Shown here: positions 32,097 through 42,977 of the stretch, piece by piece
Numbering within the stretch: position 1 is the first letter of the stretch
How the letters are laid out: each line of letters opens with the position of its first letter
Assembly: GCA_029959085.1 (NCBI GenBank)
Contig: JARWIR010000001.1
Span: 16,607,730 to 16,671,729 of the forward strand
Reading direction: 5' to 3'
Length of the DNA stretch: 64,000 nucleotides
Source of the DNA: Nemophila menziesii
Lineage: Eukaryota > Streptophyta > Magnoliopsida > Boraginales > Hydrophyllaceae
The notes under the pieces: generated by a model
What the model was told of the DNA's origin: nothing
Databases searched by the model: none
What the model saw: only the letters and a program-made list of their open reading frames with translations
Made by a program: the position numbers and the translations under genes

Positions 32097-32657
32097 TTAG
32101 CCTACCCCAGAGGGCTCGGCTTCATTACAAATCAAAGTGGCTAACTGGGGAGGGATAAGAGTACCCCAATTACCAAATAAAGTGCTAAGGAGTTCCTGTT
32201 TGGCAATCCAGTCAGCTATCCCGTTTCTACTTCTAGTCACAAAAGAAAAGGAAGGAGAAGATAATTCAGCAAAATAATAAATATTACAAACAACATATTT
32301 AATTGAATGACTCAAAACTGGTAGTCCGGACGAAAGAGACTTCATAATAGTTGTTGAGTCATTCTCTATAATCACGCTCCCAAAAGGAAAATTCGAAGCC
32401 ATCTCCGTAGCATTCAAAATTCCCGTGGCCTCTGCCTCTAACACCGAATCTGCCCCAATTTTCCAACTATTACCTGATACAAATTCACCATTAGAGTTTC
32501 TAGCTATACAAGCAATTGCTGCTCCTTTATCGGAAAAAGCTGCATCACAATTAATTTTAATTTTATTAGGAGGAGGTTTTTTCCATTTATCTTTAAATTT
32601 TGGATTTTGTTTAATGTTTTCATTAAACTTTTTATCAATATTTTCAATGTTATTAAC
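32097..32657 (-). pseudogene. LINE ORF2, RNase H part
   Basis: The minus-strand frame reads DKAAFSDKGAAIACIARNSNG-type sequence from about 32560, then EAEATGILNATEMASNFPFG, IENDSTTIMKSLSSG and FVTRSRNGIADWIAKQEL, closing with a stop at 32097. These are the second Glu, the ENDS Asp and the N..AD..A blocks of RVT_3-type RNase H, which in LINEs removes the RNA from the cDNA hybrid. The frame here is largely open, but the LTR at 32658 cuts it from the rest of ORF2. Confidence 0.75.
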
Positions 32658-34195
32658 TGATGTCTCCTCATTTGTGATAGATTAATGTTAGGATGAGACA
32701 TCATTTTAAGTGATTTAGAAGTCAATAATGTCGATTTTCTTGAGTTTTAGTGCACTTTCCTATTTTGAGTCTTGATTTGTAGAATTAATGTTTTTAGAGC
32801 ATATTGGATTTAATTGTTTATTTAGTGTGGAGCTTTAAAGATAATTATGGAGATTAATTAGAGTCCAAGTCAAAGATTACAACTTATGGAAAGAGATTTG
32901 CATGGTAATTGGAGATAAGGAAACAAAAGCTAAAAAGATGGAAAAGGAAAAGCTGCATAAATCTGAGATTCTGCAAACACGTCCAAAGATAGGCGTTTTT
33001 ACCTAAGAAATAGGCCGAATCTGATGATTTCCTTCTATAGGGTCAAGATAATTCTGTTGCGATTCTTTTGGTATCTTATGGAGCTCAAACCGACCAATAA
33101 CAAAGAAGATATGCTAAAAACGGTGCAGCAGTGTTTATCTTTATTTCCATACGAATTTGAGTTGGACTAGAAGTCCAATAACTTACCTCTTCCTCAAGAA
33201 AACGAATTAGGTCTTCTAAACACCTATAAATACACCCTTATATCACTTGTAATTCTACCCTATTAATCCTTGCCTCATAGTAATTAGTTCTTAAGGTTTT
33301 ATTCTTCCAGTTTATTGTAGAGAGCAAGATGATGTCTTTTGTAATTTCTTTTAGTTTATTTCCATCAGGTATGAACTAAACTCCCCATAGCTTGGGTTTT
33401 GCATATGTATAATCTATGAATTCTAATTCTTCTATCTAAGTTTCTTTGGGAATTATATGTTTTAATTTGATATTAGATTCTTATTTAATATTTGTTTATG
33501 TGTTTTGATTTAATGTCTTTCCTAGAACTGATCACTTTAGGATTGTTTTAATAGTAGTTAGATGGTCTCCTTGACAGGGTGTTTAACTATTGAACCACCA
33601 CATAATGTCTAGTGTCGATAGCAGTTCTGACAAAACATACTTCTAACTAGATAGTCATTAGGGTTTGTTTTAATCACCATATCACCAATTGATTGTAGTG
33701 TGCTGGATAGGGCCTTAGTGGCGTTTGATAACCCTATTTAAGTCCTCGTCTTGGTTGTGCCGTAGCCCCCTTAGTCGCTCTCAAGGTCTAAGGTAGTGGA
33801 ATTTAGAATCCTGACTAAGTATACCAAGAGCTAATATTCTCCCTTGTTAACTAGATTTATAGATAGAATTAGAAGGATTAGTGCATACTAGCAAAACCTG
33901 AGCTATACTTCTTATCTCATATTCTTCGTATTTTATTTTATTGTCTTTATTTTTAGTTTTAATTGCTTAATTTCGAAATCTGTTCCCTTTACTTTTCTGT
34001 TCTCTAATTATTTACTTTTACTCGTAATTTCTGCTCACGCGATTAACACACTTAAGTCCCTGAGAACGAACTCTATTTATCATTAAAACTTGCATAAGTC
34101 CTGTAATACTTGCAGTACTGTGCCTATCTAGGGTGAGAGTGCGTAGTTTCTTGGTCTTATTTTGTATTAATTTTATCACACCCTAGGCGACACCA
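32658..34195 (+). mobile_element. Solo LTR, family A (1538 bp), in the minus-strand LINE
   Basis: TGATGTCTCC...GGCGACACCA with a perfect 5-bp duplication TTAAC at 32653-32657 and 34196-34200. Collinear with the solo LTR at 8146-9686 and the LTRs of the complete element. The TATA-like TATAAATA is at 33225-33232. The ORF at 32504-32725 spans the LINE/LTR border and is not a gene. Confidence 0.93.
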
Positions 34196-34200
34196 TTAAC

Positions 34201-37200
34201 CCTACCAAAAACATCTAAGAAGTTAACATCGTTAGGGTTTAAAATTTTATAATATTTTTTCCAGTTTTCCGTAGCTTTCCTAATTGTGTTATGGGATCAC
34301 ATTTTTCACCATTATAGATAAAATTATTCCTATCTTTCCTAAGTTCGAGAATCCTATCATGATTATCAAATTTTTTAGCTATCTTTTGTACATGGTTTAA
34401 TAACCAAAGATCTAAGCTTATAGTTGAATCGTTATCTGTTTTTAAATTAAGAGGGCTAATAAACCATACACTTTTAGCCCAAGATCATCTGAATAGCATA
34501 TGTTCCACTGTCTCAATATTACTATAAAAAAATTTACAGATATTATTTTTACTGCATTTCCTTTTAAAAAGGCTTTCTTCTGTAGACAATAGGTTTCTTA
34601 CCGCTCTCCACATGAAGTTTCTAATTTTTGTTTGGGTTTCCAATTTCCAATTAAGTGTCCAAAGCTTTTTATCTCTGGTAGTAGAGGATGTAGGGTTATT
34701 CATATCTTTAATGCTTTGAATAATAGTTTCATCTTCTTTTAATTTATGATAAGTTTCTTTGACTATATAAGTACCATTTTTACAGTAATCAATACTAATT
34801 TGATCTTCACATAAGACCTTAGGTATTATCATTCTTTCCATTTTTTCTTTGATTTCCTTAGGGTATATTTGGTTTAGTAAATCAATATCCTAGGATTTAT
34901 CATCTTTAATTAGTTGATTAACCACAACCAGGTTAGAACTTTTTGGTTTAATTGAGTGCTTATCATTACATATCCAATTATGTTTATAAATATTGATACT
35001 ACCCCCATTACCTAATTTCCACTTTATATTGTTTTTGAATATATCTCTACCTATGAGGATGCTTCTCCATCCCCAGGAAGGTGAGCTTCCAATTTTAGCT
35101 TCAAGGAAACTACAATTTTTGAAGTACTTTCCTTTAAGGAGTCTATAAAGAAGAGAATCTTTTTTATTTATTAGGTTCCAAACTTGTTTTCCTAATAGAG
35201 CTTTATTCATTGGGTGTAGATCTCTAAATCCTAACCCACCTTCAAATGTTGAGCTAGTGAGTATATACCATTTGGCCCAATGTATTCTTTTTTTACCTTT
35301 ATCACCCTACAAATAATGAGCAATAATAGAGTGGATTTTATTTATTATATTTTTTTTGGAAAAATAAAGTTAGACATTAAATAGTTTGGTAAGCTTTGGA
35401 TTATTTCCTTTATTAAGATTTCTTTCCCTCCTTCTGATAGGAAGAGGGTTTTCCAATTTTCAAAATTATTTAGAATTCTATCAATCAGAAATTGGAGGTC
35501 TTTTGATTTTGATCTACTCCATTCAGTTGGCATTCCTAAGTAACTACCTAGGTTGTTAGTTTTTTTCATATTTAATCTTTGGGACATTATATTTTGTATC
35601 AAGGTTGGTGTATTAGGGCTAAAAATTACCCCACATTTATTAAGATTAAGACATAAGCCAGTGACATTTTTATATTTGTTCATAATGTCATTAAAGGATT
35701 GTATTTCAACATTATCAGCATTAAGGAAGAAGAGACTATCATCAGCAAAAAGTAGATGAGTGATAGCTGGGCAATTGTTTCCAATTTTAATTCCTTTGAG
35801 AAGGTAATTCTCTTTTTTGTCTCTAATGAGATCATTCAAAGTTTGTGATATTAGGCAGAAAATTAGGGGTGAAAGAGGGTCCCCTTGTCTAATTCCCCTA
35901 GTAAGTTTTTGTATTTGATGGACCTCACCATTTATCAGGATTGAATAGGTTACCGAGGTAATACATATCATGATTTTTCTTATCCAATCTTTATTAAATC
36001 CCATTTTAGATAGAAGATCTTGTAGGAAATCCCATTCTATATATTCATATGCTTTCTTAATATCATCTTTAACGGCTACCATATATTTTTAAATTTCTTC
36101 TTCTTTTAATATGGGTTACTAATTCATGTGCAATCATAGTATTTTCCTGTATCATTCTATTAGGAATGAAAGCACTTAGATTATCCAACAAGGGAATTCA
36201 TATATGGTTGTAACCTATTAACCAATATTCTTGCTATAATTTTATAGATAAAATTAGAGCAGCTAATTGGTCTATAGTGTTTAATATTAGTAGGTTTATT
36301 GATTTTTGGTATTAAGGTAATAAGTGTTTGATTTAAATCAGACAGGTCTCCCTTATTATTCCAAAAGTTATTTATTACTCTTATAAGGTCAAGTTTAATT
36401 ATATCCCAGTATGTTCTAAAGAATATACCATTAAAGCCATCGGGACCTGGTGCCTTATTAGGTCCTAGTTCCCAAGTTTCTTTTTTAACCTCTTCTTCAT
36501 TAATATGCATATTCAAATTATCTGCAGATTTTTTATCAATTTTACTAGTAATGAGGTTTATTGTGCTAGTATAATCTCTTTTTCATGTTGTTGTAAAAAT
36601 ATTATTAAAGTAATTGACTATTTCCAAATTTATTTAATTCTTATTGTCAACCCATTCACCACTTTCATTGGTGATGTTAAGAATCTTATTTCTGCTTCTT
36701 CTTGCTTTAGTGCAAGCATGATAATATTTAGTATTTTTCTCCCTTTTTTTAGCCAAGTATTTCTAGATCTTTCTTTCCAGAAAACCTCTTCTCTTTTCCA
36801 AGTTTCTTCAAGTTCCTTAGTTATATAATTATATTCATCCCAGTTAAAGTTGGAATTATTATTATTAGATATGATTTCTAATTTTTTTTATAAGCTTTTC
36901 TATTTGGATTTTGTTGTTACCAAACTTCTTTTTATTCCAATCTCTTAATGCTTGACTGTATTTTTAAAATTTGTGACTGATAACTACATTAGGGTTTCCC
37001 CTTGGAGAGCTATAATCATTCCAAACTTTTTTAATAATGTTTAAGCAATCAGTTTCTGTAGTCCAAAAACTTTAAAAATAAAATCTCCTTTTATTTTTGT
37101 TATTAACTTTATCATGATGAAGTGCCAATGTGCAATGATCTGACCCAATAGCTGGTAAGATTGCTACCAAGCATTAGGAAAGAGTTTATCCCATTCAGAG

Positions 37201-37762
37201 TTATGAAGAGTTTTGTCTAAAATAGCTTTAATAAGCTTTTTATTAGCTCTTTTATTAGTCCATGTAAATCTACAACCATAAGAGGTTGTTTAATGGATTT
37301 TTTATGACATACATTACCCCCTAATTTTTCTTTAAGAAATCTAATACAATTAAAATCACCTATTAGAGTCCAAGGAGAATTTTGGGGTTTTAAAGCATTT
37401 AAGAAGTTAAGAGATATTTCGTTTTCAATATCATAAGGGTTTAAATATACATATGTATAAAAAATTGGGGTCATATTATAACCTTCAATTTTTGTGTGAA
37501 TATAATTAGCAGAGGTTTTAATAATTTTTATTTTTAGTTCCTTCTTCCCCAATAAAGCGAGCCCCCCTCTCGCCCCCATCGATTCTACAGTTACAATCAA
37601 ACTCATATCCAATTCATTAGCAATATTTTCAAGATTTTTATGAATATTTTTGGTTTCGGAAAGGAAGAGTACCTCCGGGCGATGCTTTACACAGAGGTCA
37701 CGAGTTGCCTGGACTGTCAGGGGATCGCCAACTCCTTGGCAGTTCCAAACGATATGTATCAT
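34201..37762 (-). pseudogene. LINE ORF2: endonuclease, reverse transcriptase, zf-RVT; broken
   Basis: Endonuclease from 37762 (MIHIVWNCQGVG, VLFLSETK, IGDFNCIRFLKEKLGG), then degenerate sequence to about 36520. Reverse transcriptase follows in two frames: 36516-36181 (NKAPGPDGFNGIFF, TLITLIPKINKP...HYRPISC) and 36082-35345 (VAVKDDIKKAYEYIEWDFL, GIRQGDPLSPLIF, FADDSLFF). 35210-34890 and 34841-34485 carry the post-RT region and a zf-RVT segment ending CKFFYSNIETVEHMLF. All catalytic boxes are visible, but stops and shifts (e.g. near 37300, 36170, 35340, 34880) break the frame. Better preserved than the LINE at 5.8-12.7 kb. Confidence 0.85.
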
Positions 37763-38446
37763 TGATTTTGATGGAGTTGATCCAGCCCAACTCCAGAAAG
37801 CTCTTCATCGTTATAAACTCCATCTTCAAATGACATTTCTTCATCGTCTTTTGGTTCTAAATTGTTCTGCATCTCCAATTCGTTGCCCTTAGCCACTGAA
37901 ACATCTCCAATCGAAGGTAAATTGACTCTCTTCTTTTGATATTGTTCGAAAAGCCTTTTACCCGAACTCTCAATTTCATCAAATTTTTGTTTATCTTTTT
38001 TATTTGAAACCCTTTTCTCCGATTTCTTAGTTTTACTCCTTGAATTTCTATATTTTCCCCATATCGATCTAACTGTAATTTTCTCAGATTGGATCGATTG
38101 ATCCTCTGCTCTTGCTCTTTTGATATTTGATTTCTGAAATTTCCAACTGTCTTGGTCTATTCTATCTTTAATTCGGTTTTCCATCCTAATTATAGCCATG
38201 TCTCTCATAGCTTTAATCTGAAATAAGTTGCTATGATTTTGGGGTAAATCGTAATTATTTTGGTAATTAGACAAAACAGATGAAGTTTTGCTAATTTGAT
38301 TGTTTGAATTATCCTGCAGGTTTGGTTGTTCAGAGGGTGGTTGTGTTGAAGTACTTGGTTTGGATGTAGAGGACTTCTGTTTGGTGGGGTCATTTACGAA
38401 GGTTGGAGAGTTAAAGAAAAGATTTTTGGTTGGTGTAGGTGTGAAT
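37759..38446 (-). pseudogene. LINE ORF1, C-terminal part, 5'-truncated
   Basis: An open frame reads toward endonuclease with Gln/Asn/Ser-rich sequence, a basic block (RSKTKKSEKRVSNKKDKQKF) and an acidic end, and overlaps the endonuclease start by four bases (37759-37762). The first dozen or so codons of the apparent ORF (from 38490) lie beyond the inferred 5' end of the LINE and are flanking DNA, so its ATG is not the LINE start. The DUF4283 and zinc-knuckle parts seen in other ORF1 proteins are missing. Confidence 0.6.
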
Positions 38447-38456
38447 AAATACAGTT

Positions 38457-39980
38457 GGTGAATACTAACAATCAACCACCAACAATTCATATTATATGAT
38501 GTGATTTAATTTTTCTTGGACGGAAATAAAAACATCTGATACTACATATTATCCGATCTCTAGTTTGCGAGCAAAACATTTGTATTCATAAGGTCCATGG
38601 TGTGATGTGGCCCTCCACCTATCTAATTTCGTAAAGAAATTTACCTAGCGTCAAAGGGTCTCGAAAGGTGGTAGAAATACAAAGGACCAAAATGGTCCGC
38701 AAACATACCATCTTATCGCTGACGGTAGCCTACTACCTTTAATAACTTCAAAATCATCAGAGAATCGATTTCTCCGTCTCGATAAAATCTTCACAACATT
38801 ATGTAGCGGCCAGCACCACACAAGTCTCTCCTTCGATGGATTAGTACGAAAATGGACAATCCTAATTCCAGACTCTTAGTGTACCTCAACAATCTCAATT
38901 CCTGTGGACTCTTACTGAATTACCATTCGGTGTCGAATTAGGCTCCGACTCCACCGCCAGACTTTGTGGTTAAACCTGTCTCATCCATTCATTTCCGAAT
39001 TGCTCTCTCATACCCTTCTCAAATAATACCCTTTATATCAATATTTCCTTTCTCGTGATACGTTCACATCCCCGTCTTTCAAATATTCCAAACCATACTC
39101 ATACCCTTCTCAAATAATACCCTCTGTATCTATATTCCCTTTCTCATCCATTTGCATCTCCGGCTTCCAAATATTCTCTAGAATAATCAATACTTTTTTT
39201 TGGTCGAAATAAAAATATGTTAGTTGGCCAACTCATCATCTCCGTCTTCCATATATTCTATAGCATAATCAATACATAGACTCTAACAACGTAAGTTGGC
39301 CAACCCCATTGTTCATACGTTCGCACAATACCCATGATCCACTCGCCCAAAGACCGTGACATACTTGCTACAATATATACTTGCAGTGTAGAACCAGCCC
39401 AAATCTGAGGACTAACCGGTTAACAGAGTAGGAGATACAAAACCGACACCAAGGTGTCTCGACACCAATATTACCAATAGTTATTTGTAACCATTTCCTC
39501 TTCTTAAAATTCTGACATGTTGGTAGTTCACTTTTACTCGCTCACCATACAAAAATCCTAACCTTGGTTGGGACGTTTGATTTCCACACCACTTTCCATG
39601 AATATGTAGTAGTCATCTCCAGACCCGCAAAAGAATGGGGACGTCTCGAGAACGTCCCGCTTGGTGAGCACTTGATATCCTAATTTTGTCGTATCTCCCC
39701 CCGACCTGGAGTGCGACATTATAAATTGACCAGGCTAATCTTGTTTAAAGATTGGCATCTAGACTATTTGGAAACCACTGGACGTGGAAAAAGATTGTCA
39801 AGGTCTCTGTATCCCATGTTTCATCCTCCCCCTCATAAGTTGAGAAACAAAATTAATCATTTAAGTTACCGGTTTCTCCAGAGACCAAAGTCGAATCCAA
39901 CCACTGATTTAATTGAATGTGAATTAAATTCTTTTATTTTTCTTAATTTAGCTTTATCCCTACTCCATTAAAATTATACC
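38457..39980. other. Intergenic, nothing assigned apart from a short repeat
   Basis: Low coding potential on both strands. At about 39000-39290 a unit of 80-91 bases (CATACCCTTCTCAAATAATACC, CCGTCTTCCAAATATTC) recurs about three times imperfectly. I could not assign the rest. Confidence 0.4.
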
Positions 39981-39999
39981 ACATCATTGGTGATATTTC

Positions 40000-40330
40000 T
40001 ACAACATTATTCACCTTTAGCGACCGTACTTGTGGTCTTTAAAGGTGACTTCTTCAATCGGTAAAGGGAGCTTTTTAGTTTTAGCGACCGACCTTGGTCG
40101 GTAAATTTTGGTCGCTAGTAGTTGGTCATTAAATAGGTCTATTACCGACCACGATGTTACTTTAGAGACAGTATTTTCTACCGACAGCCAAGTGGTGGGT
40201 AATAGTACACTTTACCGACCCCTATGTTATCGGTAAAGGATAGACCTATACCGACCACTTGGGTGGTCACTATTTCATTTACGCTGTCATTGACCAATAC
40301 TACAGTAGGTAAAGGTTTTTAATATAATGA
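40000..40330. mobile_element. Probable CACTA subterminal region (orphan end)
   Basis: Dense TACCGACC/GGTCGGTA and TAGCGACC motifs in both orientations resemble CACTA subterminal repeats, and the change to AT-rich DNA at 40320 mirrors the left end of the CACTA at 18631. A clear CACTA terminus is not seen; the sequence CTACAACATTATT near 40000 may be a decayed one. Confidence 0.45.
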
Positions 40331-41110
40331 AAAAAAATTATAATCTAGTATATCTAACCAAATTACAAATAGATTATATAATGAGACAGATTTTTTACTT
40401 GATTTACAAACGAGATATTAAGAAAATAAATTACAAATAGAACTAAAATACAAATAAATTTAAAAAATTCAAACTATTTAATGGTCATACACAAATAAAA
40501 ATGAATAAAATTGAGTTAATGCAAATACATCAGGGACAAAATCAACTGGGTATCGATCGAGGGTTTGGGCCTGATGACCATCATCCTCATCTCTGAGCGA
40601 GCGTCTCGTAGACGACAATGCTATTACCAGAGGACTTGGTTGTCATGCAATATTTGGGTGCGGTGGACTAGTGGAAATACATTGATCCTCGACATCTGAA
40701 CTATCACACCTAGTCGATTCAATTGCTCAAACATCTACAAGAAACCTTTGGGAGTAAAGTTTGGCAGAATTGGTTTGGCTGCTATACTACCACTAGAGTA
40801 TGTAATGTTACTCACTACTCGGGCTATTCGGTATTTGAATTTATTAAGGTACTCGAGTGATTTTGGAAAGGAATCAAGCATTCATATCGGTGTCTGGCAC
40901 ATGTCTTGTCCCCGGCTCTAGCTAGAAGCGACCGGCCCAACTTCGAAGTTTCAACCTTTTTGCACGGGGCCCATATGGTCCTTTTCCACCTCGATCATTG
41001 TCTAGATCTGATATTTTCATGTCAATAGGGCGGCCGTTGTGGTAGAAGACCCCCATCATGTTACAAAAATTCAATGTAAATGTAAGTCAATGATGGTAAT
41101 CCATGGTGAG
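40331..41110 (-). other. Possible transposon interior, unidentified coding-like pieces
   Basis: On the minus strand a 45-codon frame from about 41058 to 40921 reads YHNGRPIDMKISDLDNDRGG, followed by other short open pieces ending in an acidic DEDDG stretch near 40590. Together with the adjacent CACTA-like end, this could be the 3' exons of a CACTA gene, but I recognise no domain. Confidence 0.25.
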
Positions 41111-41369
41111 CAGTGATTCCAGAGCTTTGTGCCATGGTTTTCTATATATTTTTTATTTCGTCAGCTTCTCCAGTAAGAAGAGAACCAAGGCTGGCTCGGA
41201 GAAGAAAAATAAGGCTAATCTCTTTTTCTCTTAGTCAAATTGAAATTTTTAGGTTTATTTTCATTTTTTTTAGTTTAGGCATGATTTATTTTTAGGCTGT
41301 AGAAACAACACTGAATCTGAAGTGTATTATTATTATTTTATAATGGAATTTAATGTCTTGGTTTTATTT

Positions 41370-41545
41370 TACTCAGTGTTTTGTTAGAGTACTCAGTATT
41401 TTTGTTGAGTACTCGAAGTTGTTGCTAAGTATACTCAGTGTTATATCCCAAGTACTCAGAGAATTTGCTGAGTATACTCAGAGAAATTTTCCAGTACTTA
41501 GAGAAATTTTCTGGTACTCTAAGACTTGTTTCAGTACTCAGAGAA
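41370..41545 (+). repeat. TACTCAG-type irregular repeat
   Basis: About nine occurrences of AGTACTCAG or TACTCAGAGAAATTT at spacings of about 15-25 bases, followed by GGTGGTTGTTGG. The same CTCAG theme forms the array in the Mutator-like element at 2863-5079, so this may be part of a related element whose ends I cannot define. Confidence 0.55.
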
Positions 41546-41639
41546 ATCTCAGGTGGTTGTTGGTGTGACGGTCGAAGATGAGTCGGTAAACGGTGTTGTG
41601 GCTAGAGATGACTCAGTGATCCACTTGTTTTTTGTACTT

Positions 41640-42174
41640 ATATATTTTTCTATTTGTTTTTTTTGTATTTTTGTACTTATTGTTTTTTTAAGGGTATTAT
41701 AGAATTTTACTTTTTTGTGACCTATTTGAAAAAGAGATCTATCAACAAGTTTTCTATATATCATAAAATGAATTCTCCAAAATTCTACAAATCAATCATA
41801 TATTTTTTTTCTTTCTTTCCCTATAAAAACCCTATTCTTTTAATAATAATAAGCTTAATTTTATATTTTATTACCTAAAATCCAGTGATTTACTTCGATT
41901 TGTATTCCAACTAAAAGTGAAATTGTATGAGTTAAGTTATTAGGTTTACTCGATTCTTTTAGATAGAGTAAAGACATATATCATCCATATATGTTTTACT
42001 TTTATATTACCTTTTGTGTGGATGTTTAAACCACCAATCAAAACATTTCTTTCTCCTAATTTTTTTTTTCTCTTTTGTTAAATATTACATAAGAGGTGAA
42101 ATAAGGATGAAGCAAATAGGGGTGATATATAATAATGCTCTTTTAAATATTTATGAACGTAACAACAAGAGAAT
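41640..42174. other. AT-rich, nothing recognised
   Basis: T-rich intergenic stretch with only short unconvincing ORFs. Confidence 0.4.
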
Positions 42175-42182
42175 ACTACTAT

Positions 42183-42796
42183 CAGGGGCGGATGTAGGGG
42201 TGGGCTGAGGTGGGCTGCAACCCACCCCAACTTATTTAGCCCACTATAATTTAACTTGTTTTTTCCTAAAAAATAGATAAAAATATAATTAAAAAAAATT
42301 ATAGTATAAAATTAGCCCTCTCTAACTTAAAGTTTAGAAATTAGTTCTATCAAATAATGAAATTTAATTACGAAATTGAAACGTAAATACCATTAAATAT
42401 TCATTTTTTTTTGGTTTTTTTTAATTTTGTAATTAACTCTTAAATGTTTAAAAAAATTTCATTTGGCCCCCTAAATTTTAAAATTTATTTTATTAGACTT
42501 TAAATTATTTTATTTATAGCATTTTTTGTTTTTTTACAACAAAATGTATGTTATTTTGTATAAAAAAAGGAAATTTATAAGATGATTAATTTTAAAAAAT
42601 AATATCCGGACTTATATTGCAATCTTTACACAATATAGGGATTTATAGTGCATTTTAGCATTATATAAGGATTTATCTAGCAATTTTTGCATAATATGTA
42701 GACTTATCGTGCAAATACGGTAAAATAATTTTTTCGGGGGCGTTCCCCCCGAACCTCCTTAGCCCCCCCTAACAAAAAATCCTGGCTCCGCCCCTG
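42183..42796. mobile_element. Non-autonomous hAT element, 614 bp
   Basis: The ends CAGGGGCGGA and TCCGCCCCTG are perfect 10-bp inverted repeats. A perfect 8-bp duplication ACTACTAT lies at 42175-42182 and 42797-42804. GC-rich tips enclose an AT-rich core without coding capacity. Confidence 0.93.
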
Positions 42797-42977
42797 ACTA
42801 CTATGAGATCTTGGTGTATATTCGACGACTCTTTAGGTTTTCTTTTAATTAATTAACCTTTTATAATTTCGAGAACTATGAAGATATTGGGGAAAATCAG
42901 AGAGATGAGGTCCATCAAGAATTTAGTTTAAGCCAAACATTATTTTGATAAGAAATTGATAAACAAGCCTCCGTTTA

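Larger units (their letters stand above)
32041..38446 (-). mobile_element. 5'-truncated L1-type LINE with RNase H, split by a solo LTR
   Basis: Minus-strand order: the end of ORF1 (38446-37759), endonuclease (37762-37217), reverse transcriptase (36516-35345), zf-RVT (34841-34485), then RNase H (to 32097) and a poly-A tail (T-rich 32041-32053). A 10-bp direct repeat AAATACAGTT occurs at 32033-32042 and 38447-38456, a plausible target duplication. It puts the 5' end inside ORF1, as in a truncated insertion. The solo LTR at 32658-34195 sits between zf-RVT and RNase H. Removing it gives an element of about 4.9 kb. Confidence 0.85.
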
